From NCBI GenBank assembly GCA_029204225.1, contig CM055094.1, positions 10,525,153 to 10,589,152 of the forward strand: DNA of 64,000 bases, given 5' to 3'. Of this stretch, positions 37,000 through 48,460 are shown in pieces (position 1 is the first letter of the stretch; every line of letters starts with the position of its first letter). The DNA is from Diphasiastrum complanatum. Its lineage: Eukaryota; Streptophyta; Lycopodiopsida; Lycopodiales; Lycopodiaceae. The translations under genes were made by a program, and so were the position numbers. The notes under the pieces are model-generated. The model was not told the origin of the DNA, made no database searches, and was given only the letters and a program-made list of their open reading frames with translations.

Positions 37000-37545
37000 T
37001 GTGCAAGGTGCTACCCACAGTGTAAGCACAGGTCAAGGCGGTTGGCAGACCGGGGGCTTCATGAGTCAAGGTGCTGCCCTTGAGGTGTAAGCATGGTCAG
37101 TTTCTGCGGTTTGGGCTTGGCACCATCTGCACGTAGGACAAATGAGGCAAAGTGCTGCCTAGGTAGGTGAAAGCACGGTCTGTGCCTTGTGGGGTGCGGG
37201 GTGACATATTCACGATAGCCGTCGATCGTTTAGCTATAAGGGCTATCGACCAAATTTGGTGGGAATGTTACTGAGGCAATGTGTTGCTTAACGATGAAAG
37301 CACGGGTGCGTCCACAATCGGGATGGTATGCTACCGATCGTTTAGCTATAAGGGCTATTGACTAGATTTGGTGGGGGCGTTACTGAGGCAATGTGTTGCC
37401 TAAAGGTAAAAGCATGGGTGCGTCCATGGTCAGGGTGGTTTATTCGAGGATAGCTGCCGATCGTTTAGCTATAAGGGCTATCGACCAAATTTGGTGGGGC
37501 GTGACTGAGGCAATGTGCTGCTTAATGGTGAAAGCACGGATAGTT
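37000..37545 (+). repeat. Internal tandem repeats of about 112-123 bp
   Basis: GATCGTTTAGCTATAAGGGC recurs at 37224, 37336 and 37459, each followed by an ATTTGGTGGG and TGAGGCAATGTGTTGC block. Two or three more degenerate units (GGTGCTGCC, GTAAGCATGG) lie at 37005-37190. Confidence 0.85.
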
Positions 37546-37755
37546 GGATGTGTGTTCTCTGTGGGTTGTTTATGTGATCGATCTGTATGGGCGCGGCCAG
37601 GCAAAGGTCCTTTGGCAGGGCTATCTCAAAGGGGGACCTTGTCTTTGTTACCTGTTAGTAATCCTGCCTGAGTGTCTTGCTTGTATGTATTCGTGGTGAG
37701 TCTTAGTACTCATGCTTTGTCTGGTTTGCATGATTGCTTGTGATACAAGGAGCTG

Positions 37756-37959
37756 ATGGCTCGAGAAGGAACCTTTCTTTTGAAGGCTGATACCATCAAA
37801 CAAAGAGGACTACAGAATCTATGGGGCGGATTCGTAGTTCAAGTACTCGCACGTGAACGGCAACGAAACGACTCGATGTTTGCAAAGGACAGTGATGGAA
37901 TTGTGAAAGTCAAAATTTGCGTGATGGATATGGTGCTTCAAACAAACGCGAAGAGATAA
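37756..37959 (+). other. Small ORF inside the non-coding LTR element
   Basis: A 67-codon ATG frame (MAREGTFLLKADTIKQ and on) in the interior. No family recognised and no retrotransposon motif. Probably chance, but it is the longest ATG frame between the internal repeats and the 3' LTR. Confidence 0.2.
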
Positions 37960-38628
37960 TTCGTATGCGGATCAAACTGGTGTGACCCCTTGGCTCTCCA
38001 AAAGGTCAATGGTTACATTTGGGTTGATTCAAAGACAACTACTTCAAGCTAAGTGAGAGATGCATTGTAGAGGGTACTCAATCTCTGCCTACCTTAAAGA
38101 GCAAAAAAAGATAAGTATCAAGATCAGGCTGGGACAAGGAGAGAAGTCAAGGTTTCAAAAGCAACAAGGCACAGAGTGGACCATAAAGTGGGCAATCAAT
38201 GATAAATTCTTTGGCTCAAGGAGCCCTGATACTTGTGCGGAACTGATCAAATCTGGAGCTCAGGGAGCTCAACACAAAGTGCATCAAGGACAAATCAAGA
38301 GCTCAAAATAGTTCCAAAGTCAAAAAGTCAGAAGCGACAGGGGCGAACATTTTACAAGAAAAGCCTTTGTCACTAGTTAATAAGGTTCTTGGGTTTTACG
38401 TAAGCGATATAAAATCTACGCTTTTTCCAAACAAAGTGATATTTTCAAGTTATGTAATTTTTTTCAAAGAAAGAGCTGAGCCTCCGACTTGTGGTGTGCC
38501 AACTACAATGTTAATAAAAAGTGGCCAGTAAATTGAGTTTTGTGCCAAGTAGCCTAAATGTATAGTTAAATTTATTTGGGAGACACCTTAACTTTAATAT
38601 GACATCTGATGAGGACATCAGATTTTAT

Positions 38629-38642
38629 AAAAGTGGGGTGGA
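38629..38642 (+). other. Polypurine tract
   Basis: AAAAGTGGGGTGGA immediately before the LTR start TGTTGTAAAG. Confidence 0.8.
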
Positions 38643-38940
38643 TGTTGTAAAGCTACCTTTACAAGCTTTACTTCCAGCGCCACTAGCGCCAATATTGTCC
38701 CCGACGCCAGCAGTGCCATTGCTGCTCCTGGAACCGACGCCGCTGTGACCAAAATCCAGCCTACCGGCACCAAGTTTCTATGGTTGAAAATCTTTGATCG
38801 GTTCTAACGAAGTCCAAAGAGCTCAGATCAATGTGCAATCACCTCACATGATGTAGGCATAATTAAAGGAAGCCTGAGGATCAATAAATTCTACAGAGAG
38901 AAAATGACTTTCTAGAGAGAGAAAACATGCTTTACCAGCT
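38643..38940 (+). repeat. 3' LTR, first part
   Basis: Starts TGTTGTAAAGCTACCTTTAC and is direct to the 5' LTR from about 38812 onward. It breaks off at CTTTACCAGCTTG, where the inverted copy begins. Confidence 0.8.
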
Positions 38941-39678
38941 TGACTCAAAACCACAAGCCGCGACAAATATGAAGGCAACCAGTTCCTGGACCGAATGGTC
39001 CCGACAACATACTGCTGGCGTCTTGGACCGAATGGTCCCGACGACATACCGCTGGTGTCCCGGGATACGACCCTCAGCTATGTGCCAGATCAAAAAGTTT
39101 GAAGCGGCCTTATAACTGGCGCTTTTACTGAACACTGAAACCCAGAAGGTAATTAGAGCCAGTTTGAGAAAAATCCCACTTTATTAATAAATCTGAGAAG
39201 GTTACATTTCAAGTGTGTGACCGACCCTAGTCTCCGGGGCGCTGGCATGCCAAGGCGGGCGCCAGGATAACATTCCAGCAAGGGAGGCTGAGACTTGGTT
39301 GGAGCTCGCAACCCGCACTCCCCTATAGTATTGATGGGATTCACCACCTCCCCTCATATCAAGTGCTCAGCCCAAGCTGGTAAAGCATGTTTTCTCTCTC
39401 TAGAAAGTCATTTTCTCTCTCTATAATTTATTGATCCCCAGGCTTCCTTTAATCATGCCTAGATCGTGTGAGGTGATTGCACATTGATCCGAGCTCTCTG
39501 GCTTCACTAGAACCGATCAAATTTTTCCAGCCATAGAAACTTGGCGCAGGCTGGATTCTGGTCACAGTGGCGCCGGGAGTGGTGCCGGCGTCGATGGCGC
39601 CAGGAGCAGCAATGGCACTGCTGGCGCCGGGACAATGTTAGCACTGGAAGTAAAGCTTGTAAAGGTAGCTTTACAACA
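38941..39678 (-). repeat. Inverted LTR copy fused to the 3' LTR
   Basis: Reverse complement of the LTR, from the position matching 36455 back to the LTR start (GTAAAGGTAGCTTTACAACA at 39659-39678). Together with 38643-38940 it makes a unit whose two outer ends are both LTR starts. Confidence 0.85.
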
Positions 39679-40291
39679 TCAATTTATGTGTGATGAATAT
39701 GTGTTCTCGTTTGGTGACTCGAGACAACATCACATAGGTTAGGCCTGGGCAAAATGCTTTTTGAATGTCAAGAATGGCAATGCCATGGATTGTTGTGCCT
39801 TGGGATTTATGGGCTGTGATGGCATATGCCAATGTCAGTCGGAAGGTACATTTGTAGTAGGTTTTTGAATCATATCTAATTTTGCGCACTGTGGATGGAG
39901 AAACTTTTATTTTTCTATTGGTTGCATCAAGTTTAATCGAAATAGAGTCTATTTCCTTGGCATTTTTTGACCACACGAAGTCTTCGATTGTTCCAGTTGC
40001 TCCATTCACAACTCCATTTTGTATGTCCAAATTTGCAAGAATCATGACCTTTGCATTCTTCGCAATTTCCTCTAATTGATGGAATGCACAGTCTTCAAGC
40101 CATGATCTCAATTTCGTCTTGTCTGCTGCATTTGTTTTCACGGGCACTTTTGTAATGTCTTTTTCTTGAAAGATTTTTTGCAATGCGTATTTGTTATATA
40201 TTCTTTCATTTTCTTTGTGTGTACATATGATTGTGACATCAGAGTTGATCATTTGCAAGAGTTGGTCTTGTGGAACAGTTTGTGTGTTCAA
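39671..40291 (-). pseudogene. Pif1-like helicase C-terminal lobe
   Basis: 206-codon frame with helicase motifs V and VI of the Pif1/RecD group: LAYAITAHKSQGTTIHG (motif V) and the GLTYVMLSRVTKREH block (motif VI). It includes the ILANLDIQNGVVNGATGTI stretch typical of Helitron and Pif1 helicases (LR.N...GL.NGT.G.V). The stop lies next to the inverted LTR. The N-terminal lobe is in a separate frame upstream. Confidence 0.8.
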
Positions 40292-40484
40292 CGTAGTGTC
40301 GATCTGTTGTGATGTTGGTTTTCGAAATATGATAGATACAAGATGTCAGATGAATGCCTAATTGAGTAACTCAAATGCATTTGAATAGCCATTTTCCAAT
40401 ATATAGATGTCGGAATGTGACATATGGAGCATAGATTTTTTGTTCAATGTTTGCATATTGCTGGCAATTGTGCGTGATCACCAA

Positions 40485-41054
40485 CTAACAATAAATATAA
40501 TTTTTAAAAGGCACATTGCATGCATTGGATTTTATTTGGTTTATTTGAAGCACAACAAGTTGCAAGGTCTGTGCGGTCATCATGGGCATCTCATCAGCAA
40601 CAATAAAGTCAGCGGGAAGTATTCTTCTGAAACGTATGTCAGTTGGCATTAAATTGCGTATAAATAAGCCATTGATAGGGATGGAAAACATGTTGTGCAT
40701 TGTTGTTGCATGTTTGCTAAGTCCTGTTGCAGCGACACCAGTAGTAGCACATAGTAGTACAAATCTATTCACTTTCTCAAAAGAGTATGCTAGATATTTG
40801 ACCAAATGTGTTTTCACACTGCCAAGCGTACCTGAAAGCACAAAAATACCTAAAATTTCTAACACCAAATGTGAATAGATATTTTCCGGTTCAATTGTCA
40901 ATGAGGTGTTTCCAAAAGATTCAAATTTGTGTAAAACACCCAATGCATCTTTGGTATCTTTCGCCAAAGGTATCACATTGGCATCTGCTTGTTCAGATAC
41001 AACTTGAAATAGTGGGTCACGACAAAATGATTTGTGTTGCAGTAGAATGTTCAT
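40485..41054 (-). pseudogene. Pif1-like helicase N-terminal lobe
   Basis: 189-codon frame. The P-loop reads GTLGSVKTHL, with Val at the final Gly position; motif Ia CATTGVAATGLS and Walker B FIVADEMPMM follow. About 200 bp with stops separates it from the C-terminal lobe. ATP hydrolysis would be doubtful even if the frames were joined. Confidence 0.75.
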
Positions 41055-42899
41055 GATCTACTGTCGTTGCTCATCTTGATTGTATAATCCTCAACGTGGT
41101 ACTCAATATCTCTTTCGTTTCGAATGATATCACGTAGTATGCATTCTGTGTAATACGAGCCATTTGTGTTGACAAAGCCCAAAAGCTCTCTTTCTTTTTG
41201 GAACTCGCATCTTTCTAATAGTATATTAAAAAAAAATCCTTCAGTTTGATATGCTGGATGATAATTTGTGAATCTGACTATTCTTTTGTTCTTGTATAGA
41301 TAGTAAGTATCCTAGCTGATCAATATATAGTTCTTTTTCAAGAGATCTTTTCTTTTTAGTCACAACAAATTGACGCCAATAGTTACAAAAACTAATGGTT
41401 TCGAGGACTTCAGGTCTATACGTGTAGATATTAATTGGATGTAGTAGGATTGTGTTGTTAAAACTAACAATTTTGCGACGTAGTTCTAGTGGAGAGTTGT
41501 CGATTGGATTGCTTCGCTTCTCTTGATAATAGGGATTTGCAAACACATGAAATTAATTTCTAGTAATGATATTGGTTTTGTCAAAACATATTGCAACACA
41601 ATAGATGGCACTTTTGTTGTGATTAGAATCGCTTGCCTAATTTGGTACATGACAAGCAAATATGGAGGGAATAATGTAAATGGTGAGAATAGAGTGGCAA
41701 CTCTCATTTTTATGTAATCTATGTAATGTATTTTGCCATCGTAATATCCATGCCCAAATGGAAACAAGAATGAAAATATTGCACTTTCTAAAGTGATAGA
41801 CAATTTTTTTTCCAGTTATTACTGGCAAGCCGGATATGTTAGTAATATCGAAGTCTCATTTCTTTCATGCGCTGAATTCCTTAATTGTAAATTTGAATAT
41901 GTATATATGTCATTTTTTTGAATATCATGTGTTCTGCTACAAGGCGTTATGTCCTTCAACAATATGTACACTCGTTTGAATGGATCACTTTGCACGTTTT
42001 GAAATCTGTCCATTTTTCTATCCAACATTTTTTCCACCGATGCTAGTGATACAAATGACAAGCTCTGAGTCTGAGAGCCATATTCATATACACTTAAAAA
42101 CGTTCGCAATATTGGATTATGCAAAACATTGTGTTCTAAAACATTTCGTATCTCTTCCATGTCATGAACCTTATCGTTTATATTCAAGTTGCAAGCAATA
42201 AGACTATCAAACAATGGTATCTTTTCAATGTGCCCTACCACAAACGAGTTTACACGTCGCGTGACATCTATCGAAACATCTAAGACCGACAATAATTGTA
42301 AGATCGATACATGTATTTTCAGAATGGATTGTATATATGCAGGAAAAAAAAAACTATGTATTTTATTCTATTTGCATAAGTCCTACATAAAAGACAGGTA
42401 TGCCAACTCATTTGTTTATCATTTGCATATGTATACTCCCACATAAATGTGCTGGCTATTGCATACGGTGGGATAACTTGACTCATATTCTTAGCTTTCA
42501 TATCTTTTGTGTTGTTGGAAAATGTGACATTTCCGCAGATCGAACAACATTTCATTAGACCAAGGATTTCTTTGCAAATATTTTTTCACAGAATTTGAAA
42601 TCCAGTCATGTTGAACCACCCAGCAGAGCAAGGAGTAAATGCTTTTTTTCTTTTTTTTCCATGACTTTTTCTCTGGCTACTCTACATTTTTCAGTTAATG
42701 TTCGTCTTGATCGCATGTGTGGTTGGTTTTCCATGGTCTCTAATAGATTTAGTATGGGAGATGCAAAGGTGAAAAAGAAAATTTGGTCTTCTATTCACGA
42801 ATTTGAAAATCTCAATATGTTAGTCGCTATCTTTTGCTTTCTGCCAAAGTATGATATGTTGAGTTTTGCTTCGCACTAATTGGAACTATCGCGCATACG

Positions 42900-45340
42900 A
42901 CAATAACATGAAACAATTATCACATGTTAGCCAATGTCTAAAAACATATAAAAAATAGCAAACCTACTTACATGAAAAATATAATAGTTTATGAGCTAGT
43001 AAATTGAAAAATTACTGACTATAAAACAATGATTGTACAATACATCTAATAGCATCAATTTAATAAAGCAAGTTCTATAACATCGCATTTTTGCGTACTA
43101 TTAGCATTTGTTAGAAAAAGCTAGCAACTAAAGTGCTATTTTTCTAATCAACAACGATATGGTGGAACGAGAGGTGATGATTTTCCTATGAAGAATATAA
43201 ATTGGGAGATCCACAGGTCATTCAAATCTACGAGGCTATATGACATTTGGATTGGCTAATTGTACACATGATTTTAGTTTGTATCTCTATGAGCTATTGA
43301 AGCACGTGGATTTTTATAGTTGAGTGATAATAGATAGTTACAAAACAAGATAGGCAAGCAAAGATGGACCAAGAAAAAAAAAAAAACCCAGCTATTTAGG
43401 TACATCCTATCTTTGATATTTTTTGGGCCTTTTTGGACGTGTTTTTATTTTTTTTATGAGAATTCCATTTCAGGTGCCTAAAGGTTAGACACGGTGCCTA
43501 AAAAGAGCAATATTATTATTTTTCCTCTCCTCATTGGATTGAAACCCATACTACACATGATACTCACCCAATTGTAGATCCAAAACTCCCTTCTTAGGCC
43601 TCTAAATCCATATCCACAAGGAGGCACGAAAAGGGGACGTCAACATGTACAAATGTGAATAATGATAAGGAATGTTTTCTCAATCAAGTAAAATTATGTA
43701 TAAAGCTAATTATAATACATGTCTTAAATTCATATCAATTTCTTTGGAAAGGTTTACATTGCTCTATAGATTTGAATGCAATCAATCAATTATTGAGTGG
43801 TGTCAACAATGTTGGAAAATCAAAATAGTAGAGATATGAAGTCCATGGATCAAAATTGGAGTTTCCGAAATTCTATTGGATTGAAGTTTCAAGCGTGCTC
43901 ATAAAAACTATGGATATGATAACCTTTGACATCATGGTTGACTTGAATTTTGGAGCAATGAAATTATGATTCACCCATAATGAGTATACCCATGGTTTAT
44001 TTTTAATGGGACTTATTTGTGTTGGCCAAAATTTGAATCAAACCTTTTCCAAATTTGAAGAATTATACTTTTGTCAACAATATCAAAGTGTTCTCTAAGC
44101 ATAATTAGTCAATAGTCAAGCACATAGAGCATATAAAAAACCTAATATGCAATCAAATTGTTGGTGCTAATCACCAATTCTAGGATCAATATGATGTTGC
44201 ATGTGGCCTTGAGCAACAATCAATATTCCAAATGATATTTAAGATATAATTGCCATACTTTGTCCTTTTCAGCATACATGTGATGGATGCTTGTATTTCC
44301 TGCTTGTTTAGCTATAATTGAGAGGTTGGGCACATGACATTGAAGATCATTCATTCAGACATAAAAATAGAATGAATCCTAGAAGGAAAAAAAAATGGTC
44401 ATTATTATTTTTCCTTCTAGGACTCATTCTAGATGAAAATAGGAAAGGGACATGTCTTTAAAAAGGATATTAGTGGAAAATTGGAAAAACTTGCATGTGA
44501 ACTAAAATAATAATCTAATTAAAAGAATGAAAAGGCCATCTATATTTCACTATTTACCATACTTTTGGGACACTCTTTAACATTCATCTACTTGATCCTA
44601 TGCAAATGGTCAACATTTTGGGTGAAATACATTAAAAAATTTGTGCTTGTCATGTGATAGCATCACAAGCATGATGCTATATGGTGTCGTCATTGTGTGA
44701 AATAAATTCATACAAAAAGATATGCATATGATTTGTGGCATCTTCCCACCTATTTGGAGATTATGAAGCAACATCGATGAGAGTTTTCTCTAATATCCAC
44801 CATTGAATTTTGAGAACTAATTAATTTAAAGACTAAGTGAAGCCTCATTTTATACAAATTGTGGATGTAATAAAAGTTAGTCACCACTAGAGTGATGCAA
44901 TTCATTGCCTTGAGAAGAAAAGTATAGCAAGATATCATAGTCATTAAGGTAGGGGAAATGGCCAATGGAAATTTTTCACATAAGCGAAAAAAAGGTTAGG
45001 TCCAAGCCCTTGAGCATATATGACAAAATATTTTTGATGAGGGCTAGCATAATTCATTTTTGTGTTAAAGTGAGTGGCACACATATACACTCCTAGTAAA
45101 ATGACATTTTTTTAGGTTTTCTCATTGGTTTGATCTCATAATAGACTATGTTATGCTCACCCCATGGTCTCCTCTAGACTAAATCTATCATAGTCATTAT
45201 GGTAGGGAAAATGACCAGTGAAATTTTTTGACACAAGCAAACAAATGGGTAGGCCAAATCCCTTGAGCAACTTGAATGACAAAATTGTTAGATTTCTTAT
45301 GCTCAGTCTTAAAAAATGTTAAGTAATGAGCATTTTGAAA
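42900..45340. other. No gene seen
   Basis: AT-rich spacer with only short chance ORFs on both strands; one hairpin is listed separately. Confidence 0.5.
44369..44430. repeat. Short hairpin (possible MITE relic)
   Basis: Arms 44369-44391 and 44408-44430 pair at 22 of 23 positions around a 16-base loop. No flanking duplication recognised. Confidence 0.7.
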
Positions 45341-45349
45341 ACAGAAGGC

Positions 45350-45720
45350 TGACAACATGATATCGGACCTTCACATTTTTTCCCTTTAAGTTTTTCCCAT
45401 TTATGCCTTAAACGATTTAAAGCACCTTTGCTTTTCGCCTTCTTCGCCTTTTTTTGTGCCATCACAAAAAAAGCGACACACTGGCCAGAATGACTTAAAA
45501 ACCATTTATGGACCACCTTCACTTTTTTCGCCTCTTTGCAAAAAATGTGACACAAAACCCAGAATGACTTAAATACCATTTCTGGACCACCTTTGCCTTT
45601 TTCGCTGCCTTAAAACTAAGGCACCTTCGGCTTCTTTACTATCTTAAATCTAAAGGCGTCTTCAGGATTTGCATACCTTTAGTCTAACAGACACCTTTGG
45701 GTTTTTTTCGGCCTTTTTGC
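45350..45720. repeat. Word-repeat region (CCTTAAA, TTTCGCC, CTGGACCACC)
   Basis: Degenerate, partly inverted short words: GCCTTAAA/TTTAAAGC, TTTTCGCC, and a roughly 90-bp unit repeated twice (AGAATGACTTAAA at 45488 and 45562). It resembles the hAT-like word-rich elements but no terminal repeats or duplication were found. Confidence 0.4.
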
Positions 45721-45839
45721 ATTTTTCCTACATTGGCAAACCGACGTCGCCCAACGTATCAGCAACCCTAAAAACAGCTGGACAACCAAATATCCAAACG
45801 ACGGTGAAGCGGTTACCAACTTTTGTACATATGCAAAGA

Positions 45840-46191
45840 CTGGCGTAAATAGCCTTAAAGGCTTGTAAGGTATTTTCTCTCTTGTAAATATCTATATTAG
45901 CTGAATCAAGCTATGTAATTGTTAATTTGAATTTCACTTCCAATTAGAGTTATCTGTAGCCAGCGTTATCACGCTCAACAAGCTGAAGTTATTACTTCAA
46001 TCCATTGTACTCACTGTTGATATTTATCAGAGTGCAATTTTTGCTCTCACTACTACGTCGTTCATTTGCGCAAACTGTATGAATTCTTCTACTTGAATAT
46101 TTCTGCTGCTAACTGTTGTGTTTCCGTTCCTACACACCTACGCTTTGAGCAACCGAGCTTCTACTGCGCTCACAACCACCATTTTACGACA
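45840..46191 (+). repeat. Ty1/copia LTR, 5' limit uncertain
   Basis: Ends in CGACA directly before a primer site. The upstream 350 bp contain repeated CT/GT-rich leader sequence and a GTGTTTCC region, but I could not find a second copy of the LTR to fix the 5' end. Confidence 0.5.
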
Positions 46192-46660
46192 TCGTATCAG
46201 AGCGGGCATTTCAGTAATATGCATTTCTACTGTGGATAACAGTCTTGTTTCTATCAAGACGTCTTTCTAGCAAACGCGCAGCCAACAGTTTTCAAACAAT
46301 CGTTGTTTTTACCAACGATCTAGTCCAACCAGAATGGATCCATCATCCAGTTCATCTGTCATTGACAAACTCGATGGAGATAACTACCATGGTTCATAAT
46401 ATATGGCTTGTCAGATGACATTGTTAGTGATCGCGACTCCAAGCTCATTGGCAAATTCTAGTCTTAGTTTTTCAGATCACCCAAAATTTGATGGGGAAAC
46501 AGAACATATCAATCAAACTATGGAGGACATGCTTCAAGCATATGTTTCTCACATAAAGTTTGATTAAAAAACTATTTCCCAATGGTTAAGTTTGCACACA
46601 ATAGTGCAAAGCATCCTGTCGCTGGATCCAGCCTTTTTATGCTAATATATGGCTTTATGC
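46192..46660 (+). mobile_element. Copia primer site and start of gag, truncated
   Basis: TCGTATCAGAGC (46192-46203) is a one-mismatch tRNA-Met primer site. An ATG at 46334 begins MDPSSSSSVIDKLDGDNYHG, the typical copia Gag opening (K-L-x-G-x-N-Y), then a stop where Trp-x-x is usual, then YMACQMTLL. The frame decays after about 100 codons and no pol follows. Confidence 0.7.
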
Positions 46661-47250
46661 TAATATATGGCTTTTCAACTACGTTCGCCAATTTAATTTG
46701 GACTCAAAGGGCTTAAGGTACAATTATAGTTGATTTATTGTAGGATATGTAGGAAATGTTGTAGGGTGGCAAAAGAGAACACTAAAATTACTGCTCAAGA
46801 TAGAGCCTAGTTTTATGCAAACACTTTAATAGTTTGAGTTAAAACCCATGTATATCTTCAAATTCCAAATGAAATGGGAAGTGCCATAAGTTATCTCCAC
46901 GATGTAGTGGTCTTTACAAGGTTGTAAAGAAAACTAGAACTAGATTGTTCATTAGCTAGCTTTCTGGTTGGAGTTGGATTTCATCTTGTATTTCATGAAA
47001 GTTGTTTGAAAACACGACTTAGTAAGAAAGATAACTTGATTCTAGAAGGCAAACTAATTGAGTAGGAGGATCTGAATACCTGTGTATCGGTAGTGCCAGA
47101 AAAGATTGTTGACACCGATACCAATTGAGGATCCAAATGATGTATGAATATCTAGTACATTGGAAATGATGAGGAGATTAGGGAGAGAGAGGGCTACTTA
47201 ATCGACTATGCCACAGAACATCACTGTCGTTAACTTCCCTTCATGAGGAA
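46660..47250. other. No gene seen
   Basis: A 22-bp unit (TTTATGCTAATATATGGCTT) is duplicated at 46636-46672. Otherwise nothing recognised. Confidence 0.5.
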
Positions 47251-47251
47251 A

Positions 47252-47254
<3 letters not shown>

Positions 47255-47283
<29 letters not shown>
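47255..47283. repeat. Poly-G run of 29
   Basis: Uninterrupted G tract. G-quadruplex-capable, and its length is unreliable in sequencing. Confidence 0.95.
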
Positions 47284-47286
<3 letters not shown>

Positions 47287-47472
47287 GATGCCACGTATCC
47301 ATTAGAGCATGTAACAACTTACTTGAGGTGATGGTCTAATTGTACCTGACAGAATGCTAGTTTGGAGGTATAGGCCATTTGGGCGCCGCATGTCAATGTC
47401 CTATTGGTGTGAAGAGGCCTTTTGTTTTTGTCAGAGCGTGTCAATGGTTTAGACGTGACCATGTTGGGAGGG

Positions 47473-47955
47473 GTGACCCCAACTATATAAGTGGATCTCC
47501 ATGAGTTGGGCATTCGTTCTCACCTTGAGAAGAGCTCTTCCTACATGGTTAAGCAAGATGATATCTTGTCTCAAGATGTAGGTATGCAAGGGTTGAAGGT
47601 AGGATGCAGTGGGCACTTGAGCATGCTTGATGGTGTTCTAAAGGTCCAATGCATGGGGGTGAGATGGTAGTATCTAATTGTGTGACCCCACTTGGACTAT
47701 GTATATAGAGGTGAATTTCCATGAGCTTGTCATTCAAATTCTCCTGGAGAATGAAGAGCTCTTCCATTGGTGGTCAGGTCAGCACGTTAATCTAGGCCTC
47801 AAGATGTAAGTAGGTGAGGGTTGAGGGTAAGGCATGGTGGTATGAGATGCTATGGCTTGTCGGAGATCCAAGCTTGCTTGATGGTGGTCTATGGCTCCAG
47901 TGCACGGGGGAGAGGTGGTAGTACCTCTATGGATGGGCAGTAATGTAGTGTCACC
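47473..47955. repeat. Degenerate tandem repeat of about 210-265 bp with TATA-like boxes
   Basis: Units start at GTGACCCCA (47473 and 47682), each with a TATATAA/TATATAG box, a GGATCTCCATGAG/GAATTTCCATGAG block, GAAGAGCTCTTCC, CTCAAGATGTA and a GTGTTCTA/GTGGTCTA block. Possibly tandem promoter-bearing LTR pieces. Confidence 0.6.
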
Positions 47956-48424
47956 TGATTGTGTTTTAGCAATGATTAGATTTGATGATGGGGATTCTAA
48001 CATTTTAGTCACTTTTGATGATAAGGTTTCTAAAAGAAGTTGTTTTGTCTTCTTCTCTCCCATTGTATGTCCATAGAAGAAACATATCAAACCCACTTTC
48101 TTTAATTTTGACACAACCTTTTGCTCTAATTACGGTTTCATCATTCTGTTTGTCTTTTCATGTCACTATTTCCAAAGAGTCAACCATACTTGGTTGGGGA
48201 AGACATGCTAACGTTTTTGTTGATGCGGGTAATTCAAAACCAAATGGCTTTTAAGTGTAATGTGGAACCATTCTCTTATGTGACTTGCAACGTTTTATAC
48301 ACCATTAGTTGCTTGGTTGGTTATATAGTCAGTGTGCCTTCATGTCTTATTCTTTGTTCCACCCAAGATTTCAATCTATTGCAATGTGCTAGAATATACC
48401 CACATAACATAATCAAGGGGATTG

Positions 48425-48460
48425 CCCCCCCCCCCCCCCCCCCCGCCCCCCCACCCCCCC
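48425..48460. repeat. C-rich tract
   Basis: Nearly pure C run with G and A interruptions, about 270 bp upstream of the HRD1 TATA box. i-motif or G4 potential on the opposite strand. Confidence 0.9.

Larger units (their letters stand above)
35905..38940 (+). mobile_element. Non-autonomous LTR retrotransposon without coding capacity
   Basis: 5' LTR (35905-36917, its first about 260 bp missing), primer site, a 1.7-kb interior of degenerate tandem repeats, polypurine tract and the first about 300 bp of the 3' LTR. No gag, protease or pol motif occurs in any frame of the interior, so replication would depend on another element's proteins. It resembles TRIM/LARD-type parasites but its LTR (about 1.27 kb) and interior sizes fit neither well. 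Confidence 0.8.
39671..42880 (-). mobile_element. Decayed Helitron-like element (Pif1 helicase protein)
   Basis: Pieces on the minus strand in Helitron order. A Cys-rich N-terminus (42555-42319, CCSICGN and HTCLLCRTY). A region of unclear match (42292-41819). A Helitron_like_N-type block (41803-41486, IFSFLFPFGHGYYDG). YRPEVLETISF (41546-41241). The Pif1 N-lobe (41054-40485, Walker A-like GTLGSVKT, CATTGVAATGL, Walker B VADE). The C-lobe (40291-39671, LAYAITAHKSQGTT and PGLTYVMLSRV). Frames are broken between pieces, and the Walker A is degenerate (GxxGxGKT expected). I see no HUH nuclease motif. The right flank of the inverted LTR overlaps its 3' end by 8 bases. Confidence 0.75.

Noticed and set aside
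37224-37500. Regular repeats resembling a CRISPR-like array
   Set aside because: Periods of 112 and 123 bp with similar, not unique, intervening sequence, inside an LTR element in a plant genome.
36356-37671. Cluster of plus-strand ORFs of 65-131 codons
   Set aside because: They lie in the LTR and internal tandem repeats of a non-coding retrotransposon; there is no retroviral motif in any frame.
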